A DNA stretch of 64,000 bases from Flavobacterium sp. CS20 (lineage in GTDB: Bacteria > Bacteroidota > Bacteroidia > Flavobacteriales > Flavobacteriaceae), in contig NZ_CP073015.1 in NCBI RefSeq assembly GCF_018080005.1, positions 1,302,001 to 1,366,000 of the forward strand, written 5' to 3'. Shown piece by piece: positions 27,682 to 36,692 of the stretch. The notes below the pieces were generated by a model. The model ran no database searches. It saw only the letters and a list, made by a program, of their open reading frames with translations, and was not told the DNA's origin. Every line of letters starts with the position of its first letter. Position 1 is the stretch's first letter. The translations under genes were made by a program, and so were the position numbers.

Positions 27682-28281
27682 TCAATAAACCCTCGGCAAT
27701 GAAATCTTAAACACCACAGCCGAAATTCTAACAGCAATCACCACAACACCAGAAATGATAAAAATCAAATCTTGTGATAGATTAAAATAAGTTAAGGCGA
27801 AATAAGCAAAACCACCAAGAATACAAGCTGTAGCGTATATTTCTTTATGAAAAATGACGGGAATATCATTGCATAAAATATCTCTAATCACTCCACCAAA
27901 ACAAGCACTCATTGTGCCAAAAGCCACGCAAATAACAGGTGGCAACCCTGCTGAAATAGCTTTTTCTATACCAACAACCGTATAAAGTCCAATTCCAAAA
28001 GTGTCAAATAAAAACAAAGATTTGCGTAGATAATTGAGCTTGTTTCTTAACAAAATCGCGAATATTGTAGTGATTAAAATCACGTAAACATAAGTCATAT
28101 TGTTCAACCAACTGACATTAGCTTTAATCAAAACATCGCGTAAAGTTCCTCCACCGACAGAAGTTACAAAAGCTATAATCAAAATTCCAAAGACATCAAG
28201 TCCTTTGCGCATAGCGACCAAAACACCTGAAATAGAAAAAGCAATTACGCCGAGAATATCTAATACAAAAATAAAATCCAT
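27682..28281 (-). CDS. TRIC/UPF0126 cation channel family protein
   Basis: A 199-aa polytopic membrane protein of the UPF0126 family, now grouped with trimeric intracellular cation channels. Seven membrane segments are visible. The family repeat is seen twice, in GGGTLRDVLI (residues about 43-52) and GGVIRDILCNDIPVI (about 129-143). The two-repeat GG-x-x-RD pattern is diagnostic. Bacterial members conduct small cations; the physiological role here is unknown. It overlaps the RDD gene by one base (stop of the latter with the ATG), so the two are co-translated on the minus strand. Confidence 0.88.
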   Translation of the reverse strand: MDFIFVLDILGVIAFSISGVLVAMRKGLDVFGILIIAFVTSVGGGTLRDVLIKANVSWLNNMTYVYVILITTIFAILLRNKLNYLRKSLFLFDTFGIGLYTVVGIEKAISAGLPPVICVAFGTMSACFGGVIRDILCNDIPVIFHKEIYATACILGGFAYFALTYFNLSQDLIFIISGVVVIAVRISAVVFKISLPRVY

Positions 28282-28985
28282 TAGCGTTGCGTATAATAAT
28301 TATAATCTTGTAAAACAATTTTAACAAATTCAATTGGCTCTTCCTTAGGCTGAACTTCCATTTTACTCATCAATTGCTGGTATAATCTGTTGATAAGGTG
28401 ATATTCTCTTTGGCTTTTAGCTTTCATATATATGGCTTTGGTTTGCCGCATATCTTCATCGCTAAAAATGGTTACTTGTGGATATTTGGGTTGGTAATTT
28501 TCAGGCAAGTCCATTATTATGGTTTGCGTAAAATCGACTCGATTTCTTTCTGAAATAACCGTAGTTTTGGTCGCTATATCACCTAAACGCTGACCTTTAC
28601 CACCAAACAAGATAAACAAACTGGCCACTGAACCCATAGTCATAGAAATGTCAATCAACCTCAAACACCATCGTATCAGATAATGACCTGCTTTAGGCTT
28701 TGAACCATCAACACAAACCACTCTGATTTTCATAGCGACCTTGCCTATACTTTGGCCATTCATTGTCAATTCCATTACTAAATGATAGACCAATAACGGC
28801 AATGACACTACCATTCCAATTGCAAAGCTTGACGCTCCTAACAAAGGAAAAACAAAACTGACTAAAAATAAATAAGCCAAAAGGACAAGGATGTCTATAA
28901 AATAAGTCTTTGCTCGTTCAAAGTAATTGGCTATATTCTGTTCAATAATGACATTTTGAGCCGTTTGAATTTGAAAATTATTCAT
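28281..28985 (-). CDS. RDD family membrane protein
   Basis: A 234-aa membrane protein with the RDD domain (about residues 20-150). Three or more membrane segments contain NGQSIGKVAMKIRVV and RLGDIATKTTVI, the latter holding the Arg and Asp residues for which the family is named. The C-terminal 80 residues are soluble and helical, with KAKSQREYHLINRLYQ. Genes for RDD proteins lie next to SpoIIM and MoxR/DUF58 genes in many Bacteroidetes, as here, where the SpoIIM gene diverges from its start. The biochemical role is not established; a transporter or a membrane-assembly role is possible. The gap between the two divergent starts is only 37 bases. Confidence 0.82.
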   Translation of the reverse strand: MNNFQIQTAQNVIIEQNIANYFERAKTYFIDILVLLAYLFLVSFVFPLLGASSFAIGMVVSLPLLVYHLVMELTMNGQSIGKVAMKIRVVCVDGSKPKAGHYLIRWCLRLIDISMTMGSVASLFILFGGKGQRLGDIATKTTVISERNRVDFTQTIIMDLPENYQPKYPQVTIFSDEDMRQTKAIYMKAKSQREYHLINRLYQQLMSKMEVQPKEEPIEFVKIVLQDYNYYTQR

Positions 28986-29003
28986 TAAAAATTATTAGAT
29001 TTG
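28970..29003 (+). promoter_or_regulatory. Putative Bacteroidetes promoter for the SpoIIM operon
   Basis: TTTG at 28970-28973 and TAGATTTG at 28996-29003, spacer 22 bases, resemble the TTTG/TAnnTTTG promoter of Bacteroidetes sigma factor. The -7 box ends 19 bases before the ATG at 29023. The -33 box overlaps the start of the divergent RDD gene. The spacer is slightly long, so this is moderate evidence. Confidence 0.45.
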
Positions 29004-29022
29004 AAGTTTATTTTTAAAAACT

Positions 29023-29991
29023 ATGCGCGAGGTAGCTTTTGTAAAGCAAAATAAAAACAAATGGTTCAAATTTGAAAGCTATTTGAGAGATAATGCTCAA
29101 TATTCTCCCGATGAGCTTTCTGATTTATACATCGAAATTACCGATGACTTAAGCTATGCCCAAACCTTTTATCCTAACAGCAATACTACCAAATATTTGA
29201 ATCAAATCTCGGTAAAAGCACATCAAAAAATCTACAAAACTCAAAAAACATCGGGAAATAAAATTGTAAAATTTTACACCAAAGAATTTCCATTGATGTT
29301 TTACAATTATAGATATCAATTGTTGTTAGCGTTTTTAGTGTTTTTATTTTTTGGCTTAATCGGTGCTTATTCTGCGGCGACAGACCAAGATTTTGTAAGA
29401 TTGATTTTAGGTGATGCTTATGTCAATATGACTTTAGAAAACATCAACAACAACGACCCGATGGCGGTTTATAAAAAGGCCAACGAAACCGATATGTTTA
29501 TTGGTATTACTATTAACAATGTCAGAGTTGGTTTTCTCTCATACATTTTTGGATTTTTATTTGGTATTGGTGCTTTATTTATAGGTATGCAAAATGCGGT
29601 GATGCTGGGTTCGTTTCAATATTTTTTTGCTGACAAAGGTTTGTTGTGGGAATCTGCAAGAACGATTTGGATTCACGGCACTATTGAGATTTCGGTGATT
29701 ATCGTCTGTATTTGTGCAGGTTTAGTCGCTGGCAATGGCATTATGTTTCCTAAAACCTATACCCGATTAGAGTCGTTTGCTCGCAGTGCTAAAGCTGGAC
29801 TCAAAATTGTTTTAAGCACCGTGCCGTTTTTTATTATTGCGGGATTTTTAGAAGGTTTTGTAACTCGACATACCGAAATGCCCGATGCTTTGGCTATATT
29901 TATCATTAGTGGTTCAATGGCTTTAATTTTATTTTATTACGTATTTTTACCCTTTAAACTTCATAAAAACCAACAACATGGAAAACAATGA
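29023..29991 (+). CDS. Stage II sporulation protein M (SpoIIM) family membrane protein
   Basis: A 322-aa membrane protein of the SpoIIM/YihP-like family found in non-sporulating bacteria. A soluble N-terminal segment (about 1-95) is followed by five or six membrane segments. FLFGIGALFIGMQNAVMLGS and WIHGTIEISVIIVCICAGLV contain the family glycine and HGxxE features. It is the first gene of an operon with an inner-membrane protein, DUF4129, DUF4350, MoxR and DUF58 genes, a layout widely conserved in Bacteroidetes. Its role is thought to concern the cell envelope, but no reaction is known. The start ATG at 29023 is well spaced from the promoter-like box and is followed 14 bases before its end by the next start (overlap). 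Confidence 0.82.
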   Translation: MREVAFVKQNKNKWFKFESYLRDNAQYSPDELSDLYIEITDDLSYAQTFYPNSNTTKYLNQISVKAHQKIYKTQKTSGNKIVKFYTKEFPLMFYNYRYQLLLAFLVFLFFGLIGAYSAATDQDFVRLILGDAYVNMTLENINNNDPMAVYKKANETDMFIGITINNVRVGFLSYIFGFLFGIGALFIGMQNAVMLGSFQYFFADKGLLWESARTIWIHGTIEISVIIVCICAGLVAGNGIMFPKTYTRLESFARSAKAGLKIVLSTVPFFIIAGFLEGFVTRHTEMPDALAIFIISGSMALILFYYVFLPFKLHKNQQHGKQ

Positions 29992-30874
29992 TTTAACTCA
30001 ACCACAATTTGTCTTTAGAAAAGAACGTGACTTAGGCGAAATTATAAGTGATACCTTTAGTTTCTTTACGCAGAATTATAAAAGTATTCTAAACATATTT
30101 TTAAAGTTTGTCGGTCCGTTTATACTACTTACCATTTTGGTAACGACATATTACCAATATAAAATGGGCGATTTATTTAGTAACATAACAACTTTTTCAG
30201 AACCTGATTCAGCAGTTTCAACTATTTTAGAAGACTCTTGGATAATCATTCTTTTATTTGCTGTATCTATCGCAACTAATATCGTTTTGTATGGTACTAT
30301 TTTACACATTATAAAATCTTATATGAACAATAATGGTGAAATTTTAGAACAAGACGTTTCTCAAGGTTTAAAAGATGATTTTTGGAAATTACTAGGCTAT
30401 CTTGCATTAACCACCATTGTTGGAATTATCGGTTTTATGCTTTGCTTTTTACCAGGTATTTATCTTATAGTCGTTCTTGCACCTGGTATTGCACTTTTAA
30501 TAATGGAAAACGAATCGGTTTCTGAGTCATTCACCAAGTGTTTTACTTTAATTAAAAACAATTGGTGGATTACTTTCGCTACTTTTCTGGTTTTTGGTAT
30601 TCTCATTGCTATTTTAGGTTTTGTTTTTCAATTACCAGCATTTATTTTCAGTATGGTAGAGGGTTTCACTGCATTTGATCAAGCTTCTGATCCAACTGCG
30701 ATTACTGGACTTTATCAAAATTGGGTGTATTTGCTCTTTACTGCTATAGGAAGTATTGGTCAGTCATTTCTTAGTATTTTTACGGTCATTATGATTGCTT
30801 TGGTGTATTTTAACCTTTCTGAAAAACAAGAATTTAAAGGCACTTACGAACAAATTGATCAAATCGGAAATTAA
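29978..30874 (+). CDS. Polytopic inner-membrane protein, SpoIIM/MoxR cluster
   Basis: A 298-aa protein with six predicted membrane segments, for example GPFILLTILVTTY and GIIGFMLCFLPGIYLIVVLA, and a hydrophilic tail. There is an LKDDFWKLLGY segment before the third helix. No catalytic motif is visible; the shape resembles the DUF975/glycerophosphodiester-phosphodiesterase membrane domain type, but this is not certain. Start and stop overlap or closely adjoin the neighbours (14-base overlap with SpoIIM, 5-base gap to DUF4129), so it is an operon member. A role in the same envelope process as the MoxR/DUF58 system is inferred. Confidence 0.7.
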   Translation: MENNDLTQPQFVFRKERDLGEIISDTFSFFTQNYKSILNIFLKFVGPFILLTILVTTYYQYKMGDLFSNITTFSEPDSAVSTILEDSWIIILLFAVSIATNIVLYGTILHIIKSYMNNNGEILEQDVSQGLKDDFWKLLGYLALTTIVGIIGFMLCFLPGIYLIVVLAPGIALLIMENESVSESFTKCFTLIKNNWWITFATFLVFGILIAILGFVFQLPAFIFSMVEGFTAFDQASDPTAITGLYQNWVYLLFTAIGSIGQSFLSIFTVIMIALVYFNLSEKQEFKGTYEQIDQIGN

Positions 30875-30879
30875 ATAGT

Positions 30880-31623
30880 ATGAGCAAATCATTGCTGTTT
30901 TTATTGACTCTATTTAGTCTTTATTTTAGTTTTAGTTTTAATTCGGTTGATAATTCAAGTCATCTTTTTTCAAACTTTGTTTCTCAAGACAAAGATATTT
31001 TTGACCAAGAGACATTAGACAAGCTAAAAACCGACGACGACTACAATTACAGCATTGAATCTCAAACCAATTGGTGGTCTGAATTTAAAGAATGGTTAGG
31101 CACGCAATGGCGAAACCTGTTTGGACAAAGTATAGATTCTAGTTTTTGGTTTTTTATTTTCAAAGTGTTGCCCTATTTAATTCTTGTAGTTGCTGTGGTG
31201 TTTTTAATTTGGTTCATAGCCAGGTCTAATATTGACAACCAAATTATGAGGCAACATAAGACTTCTAAAGTAACCTTAACGGAGGAAGAAGAATTATTGA
31301 TGACGCGAAACCTTGAAAAAATGGCCGATAAAGCCATTGAAAACCAACAATATCGTTTGGCGATTCGTTATCTATATCTCAATTCCATCAAACGATTAGA
31401 CTTAAAAGGCATCATAAAATACACTAACGATAAAACTAACTTTGAATATCTCAGAGAAATTGAATTTAATGAACTCTCCAAAATTTTTAAACACTTGACT
31501 ATAGCTTATGAGCAAACTTGGTATGGACAAATGCAGTTTGACGAGGTTTATTTTCAAAATCTTCAACAGCAATATGAAGCATTTCACAATCTTTTAGACC
31601 AAAAACAATATGCTCAAGCCTAA
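30880..31623 (+). CDS. DUF4129 domain protein
   Basis: A 247-aa protein. A signal-like hydrophobic N terminus (residues 1-20), a periplasmic or extracytoplasmic segment, one membrane segment near residues 95-120 (PYLILVVAVVFLIWFIARS), and a cytosolic C-terminal DUF4129 region. The latter has the hallmark RLAIRYLYLNSIKRLD and YEQTWYGQMQFDEVYF. DUF4129 proteins accompany MoxR and DUF58 genes and, in some cases, transglutaminase-like proteins. They are thought to act together in a chaperone-like membrane complex, though the function is unproven. Its stop overlaps the DUF4350 start by 14 bases. Confidence 0.85.
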   Translation: MSKSLLFLLTLFSLYFSFSFNSVDNSSHLFSNFVSQDKDIFDQETLDKLKTDDDYNYSIESQTNWWSEFKEWLGTQWRNLFGQSIDSSFWFFIFKVLPYLILVVAVVFLIWFIARSNIDNQIMRQHKTSKVTLTEEEELLMTRNLEKMADKAIENQQYRLAIRYLYLNSIKRLDLKGIIKYTNDKTNFEYLREIEFNELSKIFKHLTIAYEQTWYGQMQFDEVYFQNLQQQYEAFHNLLDQKQYAQA

Positions 31624-32803
31624 AAACTATATTCTTATTTTGGTTTTAGTACTGTTTGGTTCTTTAGTGTTTTTAGAATCCACAGCCAAAAAACCTTTGG
31701 ATTGGTCTGATAGTTATTGGAAAAACCACTCAAAACCTTTTGGTGCTGAGATCTTTCATAAAATTTTTACAGAACAACTTGAGCAAAGCGAAGAAACCAA
31801 TCAATCGGTTTACGAAACCTTGACGGAGAGTTACAAAGCAGGCAATTATCTCTTTTTTAATGGCAATTTAGGTTTTGGTGAATACGATACTAAAGAATTG
31901 TTGTGCTGGATTGAAAACGGGAATACAGTTTTAATGTCCGCAGAATATTTTCCAAAGACAATTTTGGATACTTTAAATTTAAACAAAAAAAAATTTGTAT
32001 TTGACAACCAGTTTTCCTATCAACCTAGTGTCGTTTTAGACACCACAAATCAAGATGAAATTTACGATTTTAAAAGAAACCTAAACGTAGAATATTTTAC
32101 CAATACCGATACTTTAGACCATCAAGTTTTAGGCTATTCTAAAGTAGTCAACAACGACAGCACGATGACTAAATATCTGCCAAATTTCATAAAGGCTAAA
32201 TTTGGGCAAGGCGAACTTTACTTGCATCTTTTTCCAAAAGCGTTTACCAATTATTTTTTAGTCAGTGCAGATAACGCTAATTATACCGAGCAAGTTTTAT
32301 CAAGCTTAAATTATGACAAATCAATAATTGTAGATGAATATTACAAAGCTCAACGTGTGGTTCAACAGCCTCATTTATTGCAATATCTCGTCAGTAACAA
32401 ACATTTGCGTTGGGCGTATTATTTGCTTATACTATTAGCTGTAATTTATATTTTTTTTGAAGGCAAACGCAAACAAAAACCCATTAAGGTCGTTCAACCT
32501 TACGAGAACAAAACCTATGCGTTTACCCAAACCATCGCTGAGATGTATTATCGCAAAAAAGACCACAAAAGCATTGCCACTAAGCTAATCGAACATTTCT
32601 TTGACTTTGTCAGATCTCAATATAATATCTCAACAGCAAACTTGAATGATGAATTTGTTGTTCAATTAGCTTCAAAATCGGGTAAATCGCAACAAGATAT
32701 CAAATCATTATTAAAATATATTAAAAACATTGAAAGTAAAAATAGAATTACCAAAGAACAATTGCTTAAATTAGAAAAACAGATATCAAATCTTAAAAAC
32801 TAA
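31610..32803 (+). CDS. DUF4350 domain membrane-anchored protein
   Basis: A 397-aa protein with a hydrophobic N-terminal anchor (residues about 5-22), an extracytoplasmic DUF4350 domain and a second membrane segment near residue 270 (WAYYLLILLAVIYIFFEGKR). A cytosolic helical tail of about 110 residues follows. Visible family features are SYWKNHSKPFGAEIFHKIF after the anchor, GNLGFGEYDTKELLCWI and GELYLHLFPKAFTNYF. DUF4350 sits between DUF4129 and MoxR in this conserved cluster. The start ATG overlaps the end of DUF4129 by 14 bases; the gap to the MoxR gene is 4 bases. The activity is unknown. Confidence 0.8.
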   Translation: MLKPKNYILILVLVLFGSLVFLESTAKKPLDWSDSYWKNHSKPFGAEIFHKIFTEQLEQSEETNQSVYETLTESYKAGNYLFFNGNLGFGEYDTKELLCWIENGNTVLMSAEYFPKTILDTLNLNKKKFVFDNQFSYQPSVVLDTTNQDEIYDFKRNLNVEYFTNTDTLDHQVLGYSKVVNNDSTMTKYLPNFIKAKFGQGELYLHLFPKAFTNYFLVSADNANYTEQVLSSLNYDKSIIVDEYYKAQRVVQQPHLLQYLVSNKHLRWAYYLLILLAVIYIFFEGKRKQKPIKVVQPYENKTYAFTQTIAEMYYRKKDHKSIATKLIEHFFDFVRSQYNISTANLNDEFVVQLASKSGKSQQDIKSLLKYIKNIESKNRITKEQLLKLEKQISNLKN

Positions 32804-32807
32804 GTCT

Positions 32808-33863
32808 ATGGAAAATCAAAATATAAAACCGTCTGAACAACCTGATGAAAACTCAAAATCATTAGAAGACAACAAAACTGCAGAAAAAACTTCATCTGAA
32901 GATACGGCAACACCATCTTTAAATGAGTATCAACAAATGGCTGAAGATTTAAAAGCTCAACTTGCTAAAGTCATTGTAGGTCAAGACGATTTTATTGAGT
33001 TGCTTTTGGTGAGTCTTTTAACCAACGGTCACGTTTTAATAGAAGGCGTGCCAGGAATTGCTAAAACACTGACCGCTAAGCTTTTCGCAAAAAGTATCAA
33101 CGCCGATTTTAGTCGAATTCAGTTCACGCCCGATTTGATGCCAAGTGATGTGCTCGGAACTTCTGTATTTAATGCAGAAAAAGCCGAATTTGAATTTAAA
33201 GCTGGACCAATTTTTTCCAATTTAGTGTTAATTGATGAAATCAATCGGGCGCCTACTAAAACCCAATCGGCTCTGTTTGAAGTGATGGAAGAAAAACAAG
33301 TTACAATCGATGGTCATCAATACGATATGGAAGCACCATTTATGGTATTAGCCACCCAAAATCCTATTGAACAAGAAGGCACTTACGCCCTACCCGAAGC
33401 CCAACTCGATCGGTTTATTTTTAAAATTAAACTCAGTTATCCCAACCTTGAAGAGGAAGTTAAAATTATAGACAAGCATCACCAAAACAAAGCACAAAAT
33501 TTTCTCAATCAAATAGAAACCGTAATTAACAAAGACAGCGTTAGCCAATTCAAAGCAGACATTCACAAGATCAAAATTGAGTCTAAAATTATGTCTTATA
33601 TTGCTGAAATTGTTCTCAACACACGTCAGCACCCACATTTGTTGTTAGGGGCATCGCCAAGAGCTTCTGTTGCAATTATGATGACGGCTAAAGCCTTTGC
33701 TATTTTAAACGGCCGTGATTTTGTTACACCAGACGATGTCAAACGCAGTTTAAAACCTGTGCTTAATCACAGAATTGTCCTGTCACCCGAACGTGAAATG
33801 GAAGGCATGACCACCGAAGATGTGGTTGATATGATTGTAAAATCTATTGAAATACCAAGATAG
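32808..33863 (+). CDS. MoxR family AAA+ ATPase
   Basis: A 351-aa AAA+ ATPase of the MoxR subfamily. A charged N-terminal extension (about 45 residues) precedes the core. Walker A is EGVPGIAKTLTAK, Walker B is LVLIDEINRAP, the sensor and arginine-finger region is FMVLATQNPIEQEGTYALPE, and the lid has LGASPRASVAIMMTAKA. MoxR ATPases act as chaperones that insert cofactors or help assemble partner complexes; partners are often encoded alongside, here the DUF58 and DUF4350/DUF4129 proteins. Its stop overlaps the DUF58 start by one base (shared G of TAG and GTG). Confidence 0.93.
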   Translation: MENQNIKPSEQPDENSKSLEDNKTAEKTSSEDTATPSLNEYQQMAEDLKAQLAKVIVGQDDFIELLLVSLLTNGHVLIEGVPGIAKTLTAKLFAKSINADFSRIQFTPDLMPSDVLGTSVFNAEKAEFEFKAGPIFSNLVLIDEINRAPTKTQSALFEVMEEKQVTIDGHQYDMEAPFMVLATQNPIEQEGTYALPEAQLDRFIFKIKLSYPNLEEEVKIIDKHHQNKAQNFLNQIETVINKDSVSQFKADIHKIKIESKIMSYIAEIVLNTRQHPHLLLGASPRASVAIMMTAKAFAILNGRDFVTPDDVKRSLKPVLNHRIVLSPEREMEGMTTEDVVDMIVKSIEIPR

Positions 33864-35194
33864 TGTTTAAACTGCTCAAACCTTTATATTTTACACGACG
33901 CTTTTTTTTAGCCTTAATCAGTATAGCTTTGCTATTCTTTTTATCGTATTGGTTCACTGTGCTTTTTACCTTAGCATCATTGCTATTTTATGCCTTAGTG
34001 GTTTTGGTTATCATTGATATTGCGACATTATTTCGCATCAAAGGTTTTTTTGCAGAACGGTTTTTACCCAGTAAATTTTCAAACAGTGATAATAATGTAG
34101 TGATGCTTAATTTTGAAAATGGTTACAATTTTAAAATTCAATTACAAATCATTGATGAAATTCCTGTTCAATTTCAAAAACGAGATTTTTTAAAAACCTT
34201 AAAGCTTGATGCCAAACACCAAAAATCTTATGATTATCAACTCAAACCTACACAACGTGGCGAATATTATTTTGGCAATTTGAACTGTTATGTGTCTTCG
34301 CCACTTAAGCTGACTAAACGACGATACAAGTTTCAAAACGAGCAAATGGTCAAGGTGTATCCGTCGTTTATTCAAATGAAAAAATACGATTTCTTGGCTT
34401 TAGACCGTCAATCCAGAGATTTTGGAATGAAAAAAATCAGACGTATCGGTCACAGCATGGAATTTGAGCAAATCAAAGAATACGTCAAAGGCGATGATAT
34501 TAGAGACATCAATTGGAAATCTACTGCTAAACACAACCAGCTGATGGTCAATCAGTTTCAGGATGAAAAATCACAACCCATTTATAATGTCATTGACAAA
34601 GGTCGTGTGATGAAAATGCCTTTTGAACAACTCAGCTTATTAGATTATGCCATTAATTCGGCTTTAGCTTTTTCTAATATCGCTTTGAAAAAAAATGACA
34701 AAGTTGGGATGCTGACTTTTTCAAACAGCATTGACAATTTTAGAAAAGCCCAATCCAGACTGTCGCAAATCAATGTGTTGTCAGAAGCTTTATACAACAT
34801 TAAAACCGATTATAAAGTCAGTGATTTTGGTTTGCTTTACGCCCATCTTAAACGAAAAGTTACCCAACGCAGTTTGTTGTTTTTGTTTACCAATTTTGAG
34901 CATATTTCTTCACTTGAACGCCAATTGCCTTATCTAAAAGCGATTTCGAGACAGCATGTTTTGGTGGTCATCTTTTTTGAAAACACAGAATTGGATCAAC
35001 TCATCCATACTGAAACCGAAGACTTACAAAGTATTTATCAAAAAACCATCGCTACAGATTTTGCTTACAATAAACGATTAATGGCTAAGGAACTTGAAAA
35101 AAATGGAATTCAAGCCATTTTGACCAAACCAAAAAATTTAAGCATTAATACCATAAATAAATATTTGGAGATAAAAGCTAAAGGCTTGTTGTGA
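33863..35194 (+). CDS. DUF58 domain protein
   Basis: A 443-aa protein with two N-terminal membrane segments (about residues 10-55) and a cytosolic DUF58 domain. The core motif GDDIRDINWKSTAKHNQLMV lies near residues 213-232, and FQDEKSQPIYNVIDKGRVM follows. These residues belong to the VWA-like fold of DUF58 proteins, which normally partner with MoxR. The start is GTG at 33863, which shares a base with the stop of the MoxR gene and gives an N terminus fitting the family. It is the last gene of the run; no terminator is evident within 90 bases. Confidence 0.9.
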   Translation: MFKLLKPLYFTRRFFLALISIALLFFLSYWFTVLFTLASLLFYALVVLVIIDIATLFRIKGFFAERFLPSKFSNSDNNVVMLNFENGYNFKIQLQIIDEIPVQFQKRDFLKTLKLDAKHQKSYDYQLKPTQRGEYYFGNLNCYVSSPLKLTKRRYKFQNEQMVKVYPSFIQMKKYDFLALDRQSRDFGMKKIRRIGHSMEFEQIKEYVKGDDIRDINWKSTAKHNQLMVNQFQDEKSQPIYNVIDKGRVMKMPFEQLSLLDYAINSALAFSNIALKKNDKVGMLTFSNSIDNFRKAQSRLSQINVLSEALYNIKTDYKVSDFGLLYAHLKRKVTQRSLLFLFTNFEHISSLERQLPYLKAISRQHVLVVIFFENTELDQLIHTETEDLQSIYQKTIATDFAYNKRLMAKELEKNGIQAILTKPKNLSINTINKYLEIKAKGLL

Positions 35195-35303
35195 TTTTTG
35201 AGAGTAAAACGAAAAATCTCGAAATTTGTCAGGAGTATCGAAATTAGGCTTTATGATGAAAACATAACTGTTAGCTAATCAGCCCACAAACTATCAATAA
35301 TAT

Positions 35304-35799
35304 TTAGTGTATTCCTCCTTCACTTATAGGAATATTAAAAACCGTATAGAACATTTCTTGCATTCTCTTAAAAGGCAAGTATTGTCTGGTATGAAAATAT
35401 CCTATTAAACTTTCAATATTATTCCCATAGCTTACGGGTGCATTTGCTTGTGATGGATAGTCGCTTTTTGTTTCACAACCGCAAGGACAAACTTTTTTAT
35501 AAACCTTGTGTTCTGTGACTTTTATTTTTATTTCAGTTATCTCAACCATCTTCAAAGTATTGCCTTTTCTTCCTGTTTGCCCACCTGGCTTACGCTCTGT
35601 CTTTGTTCTTAGGCTTTTCCTCTTTGGTCTATTTTCATCCTTTGAGGGTGGTATGGAGCTATTATTACTGTTTTATTGGAGTTTCATATTTGGCCAGTCG
35701 TGCTTTAAGTTGACTATTTTCTAATTCTAAAGCAATTAGCTTTTTAGAAAGTTCTTCTACCTTCTGCAAAAGTGATTCTATAAGCTTATCCTTTTCCAA
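35304..35799 (-). mobile_element. Truncated, frameshifted IS66 transposase remnant
   Basis: A leftward IS66-family TnpC fragment. From TTG at 35799 the frame reads a coiled coil (EKDKLIESLLQKVEELSKKL, then ALELENSQLKARLAKYETP). A frameshift near 35665-35680 follows, then NSNNSSIPPSKDENR, KPGGQTGRKGNTLKMVE, and the zinc-binding region CPCGCETK and QYLPFKRMQEMFYTVF. It stops after GGIH at 35304. All four landmarks are typical of IS66 TnpC N termini: a coiled coil, an NSSxPPSxD motif, GGQxGxKGxTL and CxCG. The catalytic DDE region is missing, so it cannot transpose. Confidence 0.85.
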
Positions 35800-36097
35800 C
35801 TTTTTTTCTTACAAATATAGGGTGGTATGTTCGTAACAAACAAATTATTAACCAATTAGTTATCAATCCAAAAAGTTAAAAATGTTGATAAAGGTCTGAT
35901 TTTTAAAATCAAGCTCTAATGAGTGGCTTATTTGAATTTTTTAAAAAAAAATTGAAATAAGCACAAAGAAAATATATGCTCAGTTTGCATTATCCAAAAT
36001 TTATAGTCTTATTTTTGACACTGATTAGTTACAAAGATTTTTATAAAAACATAGTCAATAAAGAAACAGATAAAATAGTTTTGCTAAAAAATTAAAT
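35800..36097. other. Intergenic, no gene seen
   Basis: About 300 bases between the IS66 remnant and the MazG-like gene. It is very AT-rich and holds no convincing gene, terminator or promoter motif. The first 60 bases may be the rest of an IS66 left end, but no terminal inverted repeat was recognised. Confidence 0.35.
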
Positions 36098-36424
36098 ATG
36101 AGCATAAAAACAGCCCAACAACAAGTCGATGAATGGATCAACCAACACGGTGTCAGATATTTTAATGAACTCACCAACATGGCTCAACTCACAGAAGAAG
36201 TGGGCGAAGTCGCCAGAATTATTGCACGTCGTTTTGGCGAGCAAAGCGAAAAAGAAAGCGATAAACAAAAAGATTTAGGTGAAGAGCTTGCCGATGTTAT
36301 GTTTGTTGTGTTATGTTTGGCCAATCAAACTGGAATCGATTTGCAAACCGCTTTTGACAAAAAAATGGAAGTCAAAACAAAAAGAGACCACAATAGACAC
36401 CAAAATAACCCAAAACTACAATAA
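36098..36424 (+). CDS. MazG-like nucleotide pyrophosphohydrolase
   Basis: A 108-aa protein with the MazG-type fold, an all-helical NTP pyrophosphohydrolase. The metal-binding EExxE...ExxD motif is visible as TEEVGEVAR (residues 29-37) and EELADVMFVV (residues about 62-71). It hydrolyses nucleoside triphosphates to monophosphates plus pyrophosphate, and may clean up aberrant nucleotides. The length suits the small, single-domain family. Its stop abuts the ATG of the next small membrane protein (36425). Confidence 0.88.
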   Translation: MSIKTAQQQVDEWINQHGVRYFNELTNMAQLTEEVGEVARIIARRFGEQSEKESDKQKDLGEELADVMFVVLCLANQTGIDLQTAFDKKMEVKTKRDHNRHQNNPKLQ

Positions 36425-36688
36425 ATGTTTACCAAAGTAATTTGCCATAAAGGTTTTTGGAAATCTGTGATATTTCTTTCCATTATGTTTATCCTTATTT
36501 ACAACTTAGTAGATTGGGGTATGGTTTTTAATTTTAACCTTCAAGACTTCGTTGAAGAACGATTGAAATCTGATAACTTACTTAAATTTATTTTCGCCAA
36601 TATTCTCAGCGGTTTTGTTTACGGTTTTATCATTAGTTTTTTTAAGTTTAGAAGTAAACTCAAAAAATCAAATTCAACTCAAGGTTAA
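36425..36688 (+). CDS. Small membrane protein, unknown
   Basis: An 87-aa protein with two predicted membrane helices (about residues 13-30 and 55-74) joined by a soluble segment of about 25 residues that contains VEERLKSDN. A basic C-terminal tail (FKFRSKLKKSNS) suggests the tail is cytosolic. No family was recognised. It abuts the MazG-like gene and precedes aroA by 4 bases, which suggests one transcript; the link to either activity is not known. Confidence 0.65.
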   Translation: MFTKVICHKGFWKSVIFLSIMFILIYNLVDWGMVFNFNLQDFVEERLKSDNLLKFIFANILSGFVYGFIISFFKFRSKLKKSNSTQG

Positions 36689-36692
36689 ATTG

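Noticed and set aside
35506..35724. 72-codon plus-strand frame in the IS66 remnant
   Set aside because: The minus strand shows continuous IS66 landmarks in the same bases.
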